Shown here one piece after another: positions 8,256 to 15,536 of a stretch of 31,334 nucleotides of DNA. The DNA comes from an uncultured Clostridium sp. (GTDB taxonomy: Bacteria; Bacillota; Clostridia; TANB77; CAG-508): assembly GCA_905213875.1 (NCBI GenBank), contig CAJMJN010000015.1:1-31334 (forward strand). Reading direction: 5' to 3'. The notes beneath the pieces were generated by a model, which searched no databases, was not told the DNA's origin, and saw nothing but the letters and a program-made list of their open reading frames with translations. A program made the translations under genes and the position numbers. Each line of letters starts with the position of its first letter. Within the stretch, counting starts at the first letter, position 1.

Positions 8256-8846
8256 TTAATTAATTAATTTTTTATTTAAATTTTTTCTGGTATTTAATAA
8301 AGAAAAAAATAGTTCTTCTATTTCTTTTTTGTTGGATAATTCTGAAACTAAATTTCCTGAACGAGATAAACATTCTTTTATTTTAAAATATTTTTCTTTT
8401 AAATCATTTTTTATTATTTCTTCAGATTCTAAAATATTTATTTTTTTATCTATATTATCTGCTATTACGATATAAAAATTTTTGGATGATGATCTTCGAT
8501 TTAAATTTAATTTTTGAATATAATCAATATAATTTTCTGCTATTTTCCCTAATTGCTGATTGTTTTTTTGTTCTGATTTTTTAGTAACGTTTTTTCTAAT
8601 ATTTTTGATATGATCTGATAAATCTACCTTACTACTTTGAATTAAAATTTGAATATTAAAATTACAAGTTTTTAAAAATATTTTATAAGAATTTAAAATT
8701 GCTTCTTTTTCTAAATCGGATTTTAAATTATAATTAATTGGATTTATTTTTAAAATTTTAATTAATTTATTTTCTTTTAATTTTATAATTCCATCATTAT
8801 AAATTTTATCTATTGGTATCCATTGTTGTACTGTCAAATTTTTTAT
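8256..8846 (-). CDS. VirB4/TraC N-terminal-like protein, apparent ATA start
   Basis: A soluble protein of about 196 residues. It begins near VQQWIPIDKIYNDGIIKLKE and continues LIKILKINPINYNLKSDLEK, AILNSYKIFLKTCNFNIQI and LIQSSKVDLSDHIKNI. This strand-helix pattern resembles the first domain of VirB4/TraC ATPases, and together with the downstream 619-residue protein it would make one VirB4-sized chain. The gene order (N-part, then ATPase) fits a split. GGAGGTG (8858-8852) is followed after about seven bases by ATA at 8846. GTG at 8855 overlaps the ribosome site, TTG at 8861 precedes it and TTG 8837 is too far, so ATA is the best-placed start. There is no membrane segment, so it is not a PrgI-type protein. 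About 146 bp of A/T separates it from the next gene. Confidence 0.6.
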   Translation of the reverse strand: MKNLTVQQWIPIDKIYNDGIIKLKENKLIKILKINPINYNLKSDLEKEAILNSYKIFLKTCNFNIQILIQSSKVDLSDHIKNIRKNVTKKSEQKNNQQLGKIAENYIDYIQKLNLNRRSSSKNFYIVIADNIDKKINILESEEIIKNDLKEKYFKIKECLSRSGNLVSELSNKKEIEELFFSLLNTRKNLNKKLIN

Positions 8847-8861
8847 ATTTTTCACCTCCAA

Positions 8862-9369
8862 TTTTTTTCTAAAATTTTACATTCATTATTTATTTTTGTC
8901 AAGGATTTTTCATTGACAAAATTCGACAAATGTTTTTTATCTTTTAATTTTATTTGTTTAAGCTTATATTCTTTGCTAATTCACTATTTTATATGCTTTT
9001 TCTCTTTTTATCTAATTTATTCTTTTTTTATGAATTTTTTTCTAATTTTTTCATTTTTGAATTAATTATTTATTTTATTAATTTCTTATATTTCACTTTG
9101 ACAGACCTTTTTACTGGCTTTTGCTATTTTTTTCGATTTTATTCGATTTTTTACTATTTTTTACTCACTTTTTCATTTTTAATTTTTTTATTTATTTTAT
9201 TAATTTCTTATATTTCACTCTGACAGACATTTTTACTAACTTTTGCTATTTTTTTCAATTTTATTCGATTTTTTACTAATTTTTACTCACTTTTTCATTT
9301 TCAAATTTCACTCATTTTTTATAATTAATTAAATTAATTTTTTAATTCTTTGAAAATTTTTTTCTTTTT
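8862..9369. other. AT-rich spacer with pyrimidine-rich repeats, no gene seen
   Basis: The plus strand is overwhelmingly T with some C and very little G. ORFs here are low-complexity (F/L/I/Y only) and have no ribosome site. It holds the 122-bp tandem repeat described separately, and shares TTTTTTCTAATTTTTTC-type strings with the spacer between recF and dnaN. Confidence 0.6.
9070..9299. repeat. Two tandem copies of a 122-bp unit
   Basis: TTTATTTTATTAATTTCTTA, then TATTTCACTYTGACAGAC and TTTTACT..CTTTTGCTATTTT recur at a spacing of 122 bp (GACAGAC at 9100 and 9222) with few differences. The unit carries the TTCGATTTTATTCGATTTTT string also found near oriC. Confidence 0.75.
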
Positions 9370-9399
9370 TTGAATAGTATTTTTTATTTAGCATATAAT
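9370..9399 (+). promoter_or_regulatory. Promoter of the candidate structured RNA
   Basis: TTGAAT (9370-9375), an 18-bp spacer and a consensus TATAAT (9394-9399), reading rightwards. Transcription would start near 9406. Confidence 0.6.
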
Positions 9400-9405
9400 A
9401 TTATT

Positions 9406-9875
9406 GTAAGGTTGATAATAGTTGAGCGAAGAATATTAATAGATGATTATGGTTTATTAATATTCGAGCAAAGATTTATTATAGTTTATTTTTTAGATTA
9501 TAATATGTCGGCGATAAAAATTTATTTTTTGTATGTAGGCTGTATTATTATTTATTATTTATATTTTTTATTTTATTAGAAAATATTTTATTCTTTATTA
9601 TAAATATTTATATATGGTCAAATTATAGGAAATAAATTTGAGCTAAGATTGTACTTATATCTATAATGATTATTACTAGTCCCTTTGGGATGAATATAGT
9701 TATTCGTGGTGTATTTATGGTCGAGCAACTGATTAATATGTGTGGTATTAGGGGTTATTTATATAGCAATATATATTAGTTTTTAATATTATAGATATTA
9801 GTCTTAGTGGAGATTATTATTGGCTTTACTAAAAAATCAGAAATATAATTAAATTTATATTTCTGATTTTTTATT
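9406..9875 (+). ncRNA. Candidate structured non-coding RNA, about 465 nt, class unknown
   Basis: A promoter at 9370-9399 and a 17-bp terminator at 9831-9872 bracket a region with no credible ORF but much base pairing. Perfect stems are 9431-9441 with 9455-9465 (11 bp), 9618-9624 with 9635-9641 (7 bp), and a long-range pair 9657-9667 with 9788-9798 (11 bp). That pair is extended across an internal loop by 9643-9650 with 9800-9807 (8 bp, one G-U). Inside this closed domain are TCCC-TTT-GGGA (9680-9690) and GAATA-TAGT-TATTC hairpins. A GAGC-N-AA motif recurs at 9424, 9466, 9640 and 9723, next to stems. The RNA would be convergent with gyrB and on the lagging strand. Conserved blocks of 6S RNA, tmRNA, RNase P RNA and SRP RNA are not seen. 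It could belong to one of the large bacterial RNA classes of unknown role (for example ROOL), but I cannot assign it. Confidence 0.55.
9831..9872. terminator. Bidirectional intrinsic terminator of ncRNA and gyrB
   Basis: A 17-bp perfect stem (9831-9847 with 9856-9872, loop of 8) with core ATCAGAAATATA. The T-run on the plus strand ends the RNA unit. The same stem with its A/T arms serves gyrB (stop 9951) on the minus strand. Confidence 0.85.
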
Positions 9876-9950
9876 TTTATTTACTTATTTCTATTTTTTT
9901 ATTTAATTATTTTTATTATTTAATTATTTTTCAAAATTAAATATACTTAA

Positions 9951-11879
9951 TTAAATATCAAGGTTTTGAACATATTTAGCATTAGCTTGTATAAACTCTC
10001 TTCTTGGTTCAACTTCATCTCCCATTAATAATGTAAATATTTCGTCAGCTTTTATAGCATCATCCATAGTTACTTTTACTAAAATTCTAGTTTCTGGGTT
10101 CATAGTTGTATCCCATAATTGTTCAGGGTTCATTTCTCCTAAACCTTTGTAACGTTGTAATCCTAATTGATCTCTTTGAATTCCTTTTTCTTCTAGCTCT
10201 TTATATGCTTTGTCTAAATCCTCGTCTGTATAACAATAAACGTCTTCCATACCTTTTTTAGATAATTTATATAATGGTGGTTGAGCTAAATAAACATTTC
10301 CATTTTCAATTAATGGTCTCATATATCTAAAGAAGAATGTTAATAATAAAGTTCTAATATGTGCACCATCAACATCGGCATCAGCCATTATTATAACTTT
10401 TCCATATCTAATTTTTGTAATATCAAAATCAGGTCCAATTCCAGCACCAACTGCTAAAATTACTGGATTTAATTTATCATTTCCATAAATTTTATCAGCT
10501 CTTGCTTTTTCAACATTTAACATTTTACCCCAAAGTGGTAAAATTGCTTGGAATTTTCTATCTCTACCTTGTTTTGCACTTCCACCTGCAGAGTCACCCT
10601 CTACTATATAAACTTCACATTCTTCTGGATTTTTGCTACTACAATCAGCCAATTTTCCAGGTAATGTTGATGTTTCTAACGAATTTTTCTTTCTAGCTAA
10701 TTCCCTAGCTTTTCTAGCTGCTTCTCTTGCTCTTGAAGCACTAATACATTTTTCCAATATAGCTTTTGCAACATTTGGATTTTCCTCTAAAAATGTTGAT
10801 AAAGCTTCATTTACCATACTTTGAACAACACCTGTAACTTCACTATTTCCTAGTTTTGTTTTTGTTTGTCCTTCAAATTGTGGTTCTTTTACTTTTACTG
10901 ACACAACTGCTGTAATACCTTCTCTGATGTCTTCACCTTGTAAATTATTATCTTTTTCTTTTAAAATATTATGACTTCTTGCATAATCATTAAATACTTT
11001 TGTTAATGCTCTTTTAAATCCCTCTAAATGAGTTCCACCTTCTACTGTATTAATGTTATTAACAAATGTATAAATATTTTCAGAATAACTTGATGTATAT
11101 TGAATTGCTATTTCTACGGGTACATCTCCTGCTTTTTCTATATAAATTGGTGGTTTATATAATGTATCTTTATTTTTATTTAGAAATTCTACAAATGAAA
11201 TTAATCCACCATTATAACAAAATTCTGCTTTTTTAGGTGTTTCTTCTCTTTGATCTTCAAGAGTAATTTTTAAACCTTTTGTTAAAAATGCAATTTCTCT
11301 TAATCTTTTTTCTAAAGTTTCATAACTATAATCTAAACTTTCGAAAATAGTATCATCAGCTAAAAATCTAACATTTGTACCAGTTTCGTTTGAATCTCCT
11401 ACTCTTGTTAATTTTTCAGTTGTTTTACCTTTTTCAAATTTTAATTCATATATTCCGCCATCTCTTTTAACTCTTAATTGTACCCAGCTTGATAATGCAT
11501 TTACAACAGATGCACCTACTCCGTGAAGACCTCCAGATACTTTATATCCACTATCTCCACCAAATTTTCCACCAGCATGTAATACTGTATATACTGTTTC
11601 TGCTGTTGAAATTTTTGTTTTTGGATGTATTTCAACTGGAATTCCTCTTCCATTATCTGTTACACTAATTATATTTCCAGGTTCTATAACAACATTTATT
11701 TCTGTGCAATAACCAGCTAAAGCTTCGTCAACACCATTGTCTACAATTTCATAAACCATATGGTGAAGTCCTCTTACTGATGTACTACCAATGTACATAC
11801 CAGGTCTTTTTCTTACGGCTTCAAGCCCTTCCAATACTTGAATTTGTTCAGCACCGTACTCGTGTTTATATTTTTCCAT
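9951..11879 (-). CDS. gyrB: DNA gyrase subunit B
   Basis: 642 residues, normal length for the family. It is the ATPase subunit of gyrase, which introduces negative supercoils ahead of forks with GyrA (not in this window). GHKL ATPase motifs are EIVDNGVDEALAG (about 45-57), DNGRGIP and GLHGVGASVVNALS. The TOPRIM domain has EGDSAGGSAKQGR (from 427), LPLWGKMLNVEKA and DADVDGAH (about 500). The C-terminal RYKGLGEMNPEQLWDTTMNP and EPRREFI complete it. The TopoIV subunit ParE is the alternative; the recF linkage fixes it as GyrB. The ATG directly follows the recF stop (TAA|ATG), with the AGAGGAGG ribosome site inside recF, so translation is coupled. The terminator at 9831-9872 lies downstream. Confidence 0.97.
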   Translation of the reverse strand: MEKYKHEYGAEQIQVLEGLEAVRKRPGMYIGSTSVRGLHHMVYEIVDNGVDEALAGYCTEINVVIEPGNIISVTDNGRGIPVEIHPKTKISTAETVYTVLHAGGKFGGDSGYKVSGGLHGVGASVVNALSSWVQLRVKRDGGIYELKFEKGKTTEKLTRVGDSNETGTNVRFLADDTIFESLDYSYETLEKRLREIAFLTKGLKITLEDQREETPKKAEFCYNGGLISFVEFLNKNKDTLYKPPIYIEKAGDVPVEIAIQYTSSYSENIYTFVNNINTVEGGTHLEGFKRALTKVFNDYARSHNILKEKDNNLQGEDIREGITAVVSVKVKEPQFEGQTKTKLGNSEVTGVVQSMVNEALSTFLEENPNVAKAILEKCISASRAREAARKARELARKKNSLETSTLPGKLADCSSKNPEECEVYIVEGDSAGGSAKQGRDRKFQAILPLWGKMLNVEKARADKIYGNDKLNPVILAVGAGIGPDFDITKIRYGKVIIMADADVDGAHIRTLLLTFFFRYMRPLIENGNVYLAQPPLYKLSKKGMEDVYCYTDEDLDKAYKELEEKGIQRDQLGLQRYKGLGEMNPEQLWDTTMNPETRILVKVTMDDAIKADEIFTLLMGDEVEPRREFIQANAKYVQNLDI

Positions 11880-12956
11880 TTATATTCCTCCTCTTAAAAC
11901 CTTTCCGTCGTTTACATTATATATTAAAATTTTATTTTTTTCAATATCTATTTTATCAGTACATGTAATAATAACTTGTGTATCATTTATTTTCTCTAAA
12001 AAATGATTTCTCCTTTTACTATCCAACTCTGACATAAAATCATCTAATAATAAAACTGGTTTTTCTCCTATTTCATCTTCTATTATATTTACTTCTGACA
12101 ATTTCAAAGAAAGCATAGCTGTTCTATGTTGACCTTGTGATCCGTAAATACTTAATTCCTTCTTATTTATATATATATTAAAATCATCTCTATGAATCCC
12201 TTTAGTTGTATATGATTTTATAATATCCAATTTTCTTCTTTGTTTTAATAAATTTAAATAATTTTTTTTATCTAAACATTCTGTTAAATATTTTATTTCT
12301 ATATCTTCCCTATTATCTGTAATTTCTGAATGTATTTTTTTTATTTTATTTTTTATTTTTTCCATAAAATCATTTCTATAATTACTAATAATAAATGCAT
12401 ATTCTGCTAATTTTTCATCCCAAATATCTAACATTTCTTCTGATTTATTTTCTTCTTTTATTTGTTTTAAATAATTATTTCTTTGTTCTAATGTTTTTGC
12501 ATATAAACTTAAATTATGCATATAATTTGGTTTTAACTGACTAATCATAATATCTAAAAAACGTCTTCTATTTTGAGGACCACCTTTTAAAATATTTATA
12601 TCATCTGGTGTAAACATTACAACATTTAAATTTCCTAATAATTCACTTAATTTTTTTATTTTAATTCCATTAACAAAAACCATTTTTCTATTTCCTAATT
12701 GAATTTTTATTTTTCCATCTCTATCTGATTTAAAAAATTCAATTTCTACTATAGAATTATTTTCATTTAATTTAATCATTTCTTTATCTTGTTTTGCTCT
12801 AAAAGATTTTCCCATACTACATAAAAAAATTGCTTCTATTATATTAGTTTTTCCTTGAGCATTTTCACCATAAAAAACATTTATATTTTTATTTAAATTA
12901 ATTTCTTCATTATTATAATTCCTAAAATTATTAATTTTTATTTTATTTATCCACAT
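11880..12956 (-). CDS. recF: DNA replication and repair protein RecF
   Basis: 358 residues, usual size. It is an SMC-like ABC ATPase that helps load RecA at single-strand gaps. INNFRNYNNEEI leads to Walker A GENAQGKTNIIEA, an FTPDDINILKGGPQNRRRFLD block, signature YGSQGQHRTAMLSLKL and Walker B VLLLDDFMSELD. The start chosen is ATG 12956 (MWINKIK), six bases after GAGG. An ATG at 12968 adds MRDN without a ribosome site. It is directly coupled to gyrB. The usual small genes between dnaN and recF (yaaA) and between recF and gyrB (yaaB) are absent, and 1.1 kb of noncoding DNA separates it from dnaN. Confidence 0.95.
   Translation of the reverse strand: MWINKIKINNFRNYNNEEINLNKNINVFYGENAQGKTNIIEAIFLCSMGKSFRAKQDKEMIKLNENNSIVEIEFFKSDRDGKIKIQLGNRKMVFVNGIKIKKLSELLGNLNVVMFTPDDINILKGGPQNRRRFLDIMISQLKPNYMHNLSLYAKTLEQRNNYLKQIKEENKSEEMLDIWDEKLAEYAFIISNYRNDFMEKIKNKIKKIHSEITDNREDIEIKYLTECLDKKNYLNLLKQRRKLDIIKSYTTKGIHRDDFNIYINKKELSIYGSQGQHRTAMLSLKLSEVNIIEDEIGEKPVLLLDDFMSELDSKRRNHFLEKINDTQVIITCTDKIDIEKNKILIYNVNDGKVLRGGI
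12947..12955 (+). promoter_or_regulatory. Perfect DnaA box overlapping the recF start codon
   Basis: TTATCCACA on the plus strand. On the coding strand, recF begins ATG TGG ATA A, which contains TGTGGATAA. DnaA bound here would cover the recF initiation region. Confidence 0.6.
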
Positions 12957-13182
12957 ATTATCCCTCATCTGTGCAAAATTATATTATTATCTATTTATAT
13001 TTTTATTTAATAAATTAATAATTATTTTATTAATTACTTAAATTATTGCTTAATCTGGCATTCTTAATATATTTCCTAATTTATTCTATTTTATTCTATT
13101 TTATTCTATTTTTTTCTTTTTTTTACTATTTTTTACAAAATTTAATAAAAAATTAAATATAAAATTATACCAATTAAAAATT

Positions 13183-13208
13183 AAATCGTCTTATTTTTGA
13201 TTCTCGCG
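13183..13208. repeat. Dispersed motif copy e
   Basis: AAATCGTCTTATTTTTGATT followed by CTCGCG. It matches copy c at 2812 with one difference over the first 24 bases, although about 10 kb away and not next to any ATPase copy. Confidence 0.6.
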
Positions 13209-13479
13209 CGTTGTTTTTTTCTTGTTTTTCGTCTTAACAGCTAATTTTTTGTTTTTTTGCTCTTTTTTTCTAATTTATTCTAATTTTTTCTAATTTTTTC
13301 GATTTTTTTCATTATTTATTATTATTATTTAATAATATTTATTTATTTCTCATTTTTTTATTTCTTTATATTTTACTCTGTGCCGTGATTTTTTATTGTT
13401 TTCCTATTTTTATCTAATTTATTTAATTTTTTTCTAATTTTTTCTTTATTTTTCATTTTTATTTATTAAATTATAATTA

Positions 13480-13680
13480 ATTAATTTTATTTATTATTAA
13501 TTATTTTTATTTATTTTTAATTATTTTTTATTTATTACTAATTATTTTTTATTTATTACTAATTATTTTTATTTATTTTTAATTATTTTTTATTTATTAC
13601 TAATTATTTTTATTTATTTTTAATTATTTTTTATTTATTACTAATTATTTTTTATTTATTTTTAATTATTTTTTATTTAA
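13480..13680. repeat. Tandem minisatellite of 19-21-bp units
   Basis: About ten units alternate between TAATTATTTTTTATTTATTAC-like and TAATTATTTTTATTTATTTT-like forms. They are contiguous and without spacers, so this is not a CRISPR array. Such AT-only arrays are easily melted and prone to slippage. Confidence 0.75.
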
Positions 13681-13775
13681 TTCTATTTTTTATAAAAATC
13701 TAAATATTATTTAAATTTATTTTTTTATATAATTTCAAAATTATATTTTTCTTTTATATAAATAACTATTCAAAG

Positions 13776-14034
13776 TTATCCACATATATTATTATCTCTT
13801 TTATTCTTTTTTTTTCTAATTTATTCTAATTTTTTCGATTTTTTTCACTATTTTTTATATATTTTTTTCAATAAAGTTATCCACAGGCTATTATTTTAAT
13901 TTTAAAATCTTAAAAATCTCCCGTTTTCTAATTTATTCTATTTTATTCTTTTTTTTTCGATTTTTTTCACTATTTTTCTATTAATTATTTTCCACTAAGT
14001 TATCCACAGTTTGTTGTTTAATTGTGGATAACTT
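13776..14034. other. DnaA-box cluster downstream of dnaN
   Basis: Perfect boxes TTATCCACA are at 13776-13784, 13877-13885 and 14000-14008, and the opposite orientation TGTGGATAA is at 14023-14031. The last two form a 12-bp inverted repeat (13997-14008 with 14023-14034). Pyrimidine-rich repeats separate the boxes. This is a third box cluster, beyond the usual two that flank dnaA. Confidence 0.7.
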
Positions 14035-14049
14035 TTATTTTATTTTGTT

Positions 14050-14080
14050 AAAAATTAAAGGCAGAATTTCTTCCACCTTT
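14050..14080 (-). terminator. Terminator after dnaN
   Basis: On the minus strand, AAAGGTGGAA-GAAA-TTCTGCCTTT (14080-14057) forms a 10-bp stem (two G-U pairs) with a GNRA tetraloop, followed by AATTTTTAAC. It lies 13 bases after the dnaN stop, so dnaN is separated from recF-gyrB. Confidence 0.75.
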
Positions 14081-14093
14081 TCTTTTTTATTTA

Positions 14094-15209
14094 TTATTCT
14101 TTTAATCGAATTGGTAAAATCATATAAGTGTAATCATTATTTTCAACTGATTTTATTATACATGGAGAAATACTTGTTCCAAATTCTACATAAACTTCTT
14201 CATCATCTATTGCTTTTAAGCTATCTAAGAAATATTTAGGATTAAATCCTGCCTCTAAATTCTTCCCTTCTGTTGCAACATATAGCTCTTCTTTAGCATC
14301 TCCTGTTTGGTTAGTACAAGAAATTACTACTTTGCCGATATCAACTTGTACTTTAACCGGATATTTCTTTTCCTTTTCAACACTTGAAGATGAAATTAAA
14401 CTAACTCTTTCAAAACTGTTTTGTAAACTGCTTTTATTTACTTTTACTCTTGTTTCCCAATTACTTGGAATAACATTTTTATAATTTAAAAATTCACCAT
14501 CTAAAATTCTTGTAACAACTTTACAATTATCCATTTCGAATAATGCTTGATTCTTTGCAACTCCTATTTTTACTGGTTCAAAAGAATCTGATATTATTTT
14601 ATTAACTTCATTTAGCGTTTTTCCTGGTATTACTGCACTAAAATTATTTGTTTGTTTATTTAAATAAATACTTCTTAATGCTAATCTAAAGCCATCTACA
14701 GCAACTAATGATAACTTATTGCTTTCAACTTCAAATAAACATCCTGTAAAAATTGGTCTACTTTCTTCACTACTTACAGCAAAAATAGTTTTTCTAATCA
14801 TATTTTTTAATATATTTTGGTCAACTTCGATAGAATTTTCAATTTCAATTTTTGGTAACTCTGGAAATTCATCTGGATTCATAGTTGCTAACTTGTATAA
14901 AGAACCTTCACATTCAATTTCTAATAAATTTTTATCATTTACAGAAATATAAATCTCTGTATCTGGTAATTTTCTAATGATTTCACTAAACATTATAGCA
15001 TTTACAACTGTACTTCCTTGTTCTTTAACTTCACATTCCATGATATATTCAATACCAATTTCTAAATCATAAGTTGTTAACTTAATTTCATTATCATTTG
15101 TTTGTATTAAAATACCTTCTAGTATAGGCATTGTTGTTTTAGAAGCTACTCCTTTAACTACGGAATTAATAGCTTTTAAGATTTTGTCTTTATAACAGAC
15201 GATTTTCAT
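14094..15209 (-). CDS. dnaN: DNA polymerase III beta subunit (sliding clamp)
   Basis: 371 residues, typical of the family. The dimeric ring tethers the replicative polymerase and other partners to DNA. The N-terminus MKIVCYKDKILKAINSVV is followed by SKTTMPILEGILI and LTTYDLEIGIEY. The middle domain has ILKNMIRKTIFAVSSEESRP and LVAVDGFRLALR, and the C-terminus ends MILPIRLKE, close to the canonical MPMR-type clamp end. The ATG at 15209 follows AAGGAGGAG at the ideal distance. The gene lies downstream of dnaA across the 327-bp oriC spacer and is followed by its own terminator. Confidence 0.97.
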   Translation of the reverse strand: MKIVCYKDKILKAINSVVKGVASKTTMPILEGILIQTNDNEIKLTTYDLEIGIEYIMECEVKEQGSTVVNAIMFSEIIRKLPDTEIYISVNDKNLLEIECEGSLYKLATMNPDEFPELPKIEIENSIEVDQNILKNMIRKTIFAVSSEESRPIFTGCLFEVESNKLSLVAVDGFRLALRSIYLNKQTNNFSAVIPGKTLNEVNKIISDSFEPVKIGVAKNQALFEMDNCKVVTRILDGEFLNYKNVIPSNWETRVKVNKSSLQNSFERVSLISSSSVEKEKKYPVKVQVDIGKVVISCTNQTGDAKEELYVATEGKNLEAGFNPKYFLDSLKAIDDEEVYVEFGTSISPCIIKSVENNDYTYMILPIRLKE

Positions 15210-15229
15210 TTTGACTCCTCCTTTATATT

Positions 15230-15481
15230 ATTTATAAATATATAATATTTTTTAGTAGTAGTAGTAATAGGTGCTGTGGAAACTGTGGATAACTATGTGG
15301 AAAGTTAGAATCCCTAGCAAAATCTGTGTGGATAACTCAGTGGATAACTCAGAAAGTTTTCCACACTTTCCATATGCCAATGTGGAAAAGTGAGATATAC
15401 ACAGTTTATCAACAGGCTTTCCACAACTACCTGTGGATAACCAATGTAGGCTTTCCGTAAGAACAGAAAGAATGTGGTTAA
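15230..15481. other. oriC: oriC: unwinding element, DnaA-trios and DnaA boxes between dnaA and dnaN
   Basis: Reading the plus strand from the dnaN side: an A/T tract to 15252; six DnaA-trio triplets TAG TAG TAG TAG TAA TAG (15253-15270); GC-containing GTGC; box-like TGTGGAAAC (15275-15283); then perfect TGTGGATAA at 15284-15292. Further boxes are perfect at 15327-15335 and 15432-15440. Near matches lie at 15296, 15339, 15357, 15381, 15406 and 15473. This order (AT-rich, trios, GC, box) is that of the basal unwinding system characterised in Bacillus subtilis. The trios direct DnaA onto one strand to melt the duplex towards dnaN. The spacer contains no gene; the ORF at 15553-15314 simply runs through the boxes. 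Confidence 0.88.
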
Positions 15482-15536
15482 CTCAAACACATATTTCCAA
15501 AACATAAATTTTAAAAAAATCTTGAAATCATTTTCC

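Larger units (their letters stand above)
12969..13770. other. AT-rich spacer between recF and the dnaN-side DnaA boxes
   Basis: No gene is seen. The plus strand is T-rich with scarce G. It holds recurring TTCTAATTTATTCTAATTTT and TTCGATTTTTTTCA strings, copy e of the dispersed motif (13183) and a 19-21-bp tandem repeat (13480-13680). Confidence 0.6.

Noticed and set aside
9370..9579. 69-codon plus-strand ORF inside the structured RNA region
   Set aside because: It starts at a TTG within the promoter -35, has no ribosome site, and consists of low-complexity hydrophobic residues.
9643..9875. 6S RNA, tmRNA or RNase P RNA identity
   Set aside because: The branched interior does not fit the 6S rod, and no tag-peptide or tRNA-like ends and no RNase P conserved blocks were seen.
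13480..13680. CRISPR-like regular repeats
   Set aside because: Units are contiguous, A/T only and without unique spacers; no cas genes are present.
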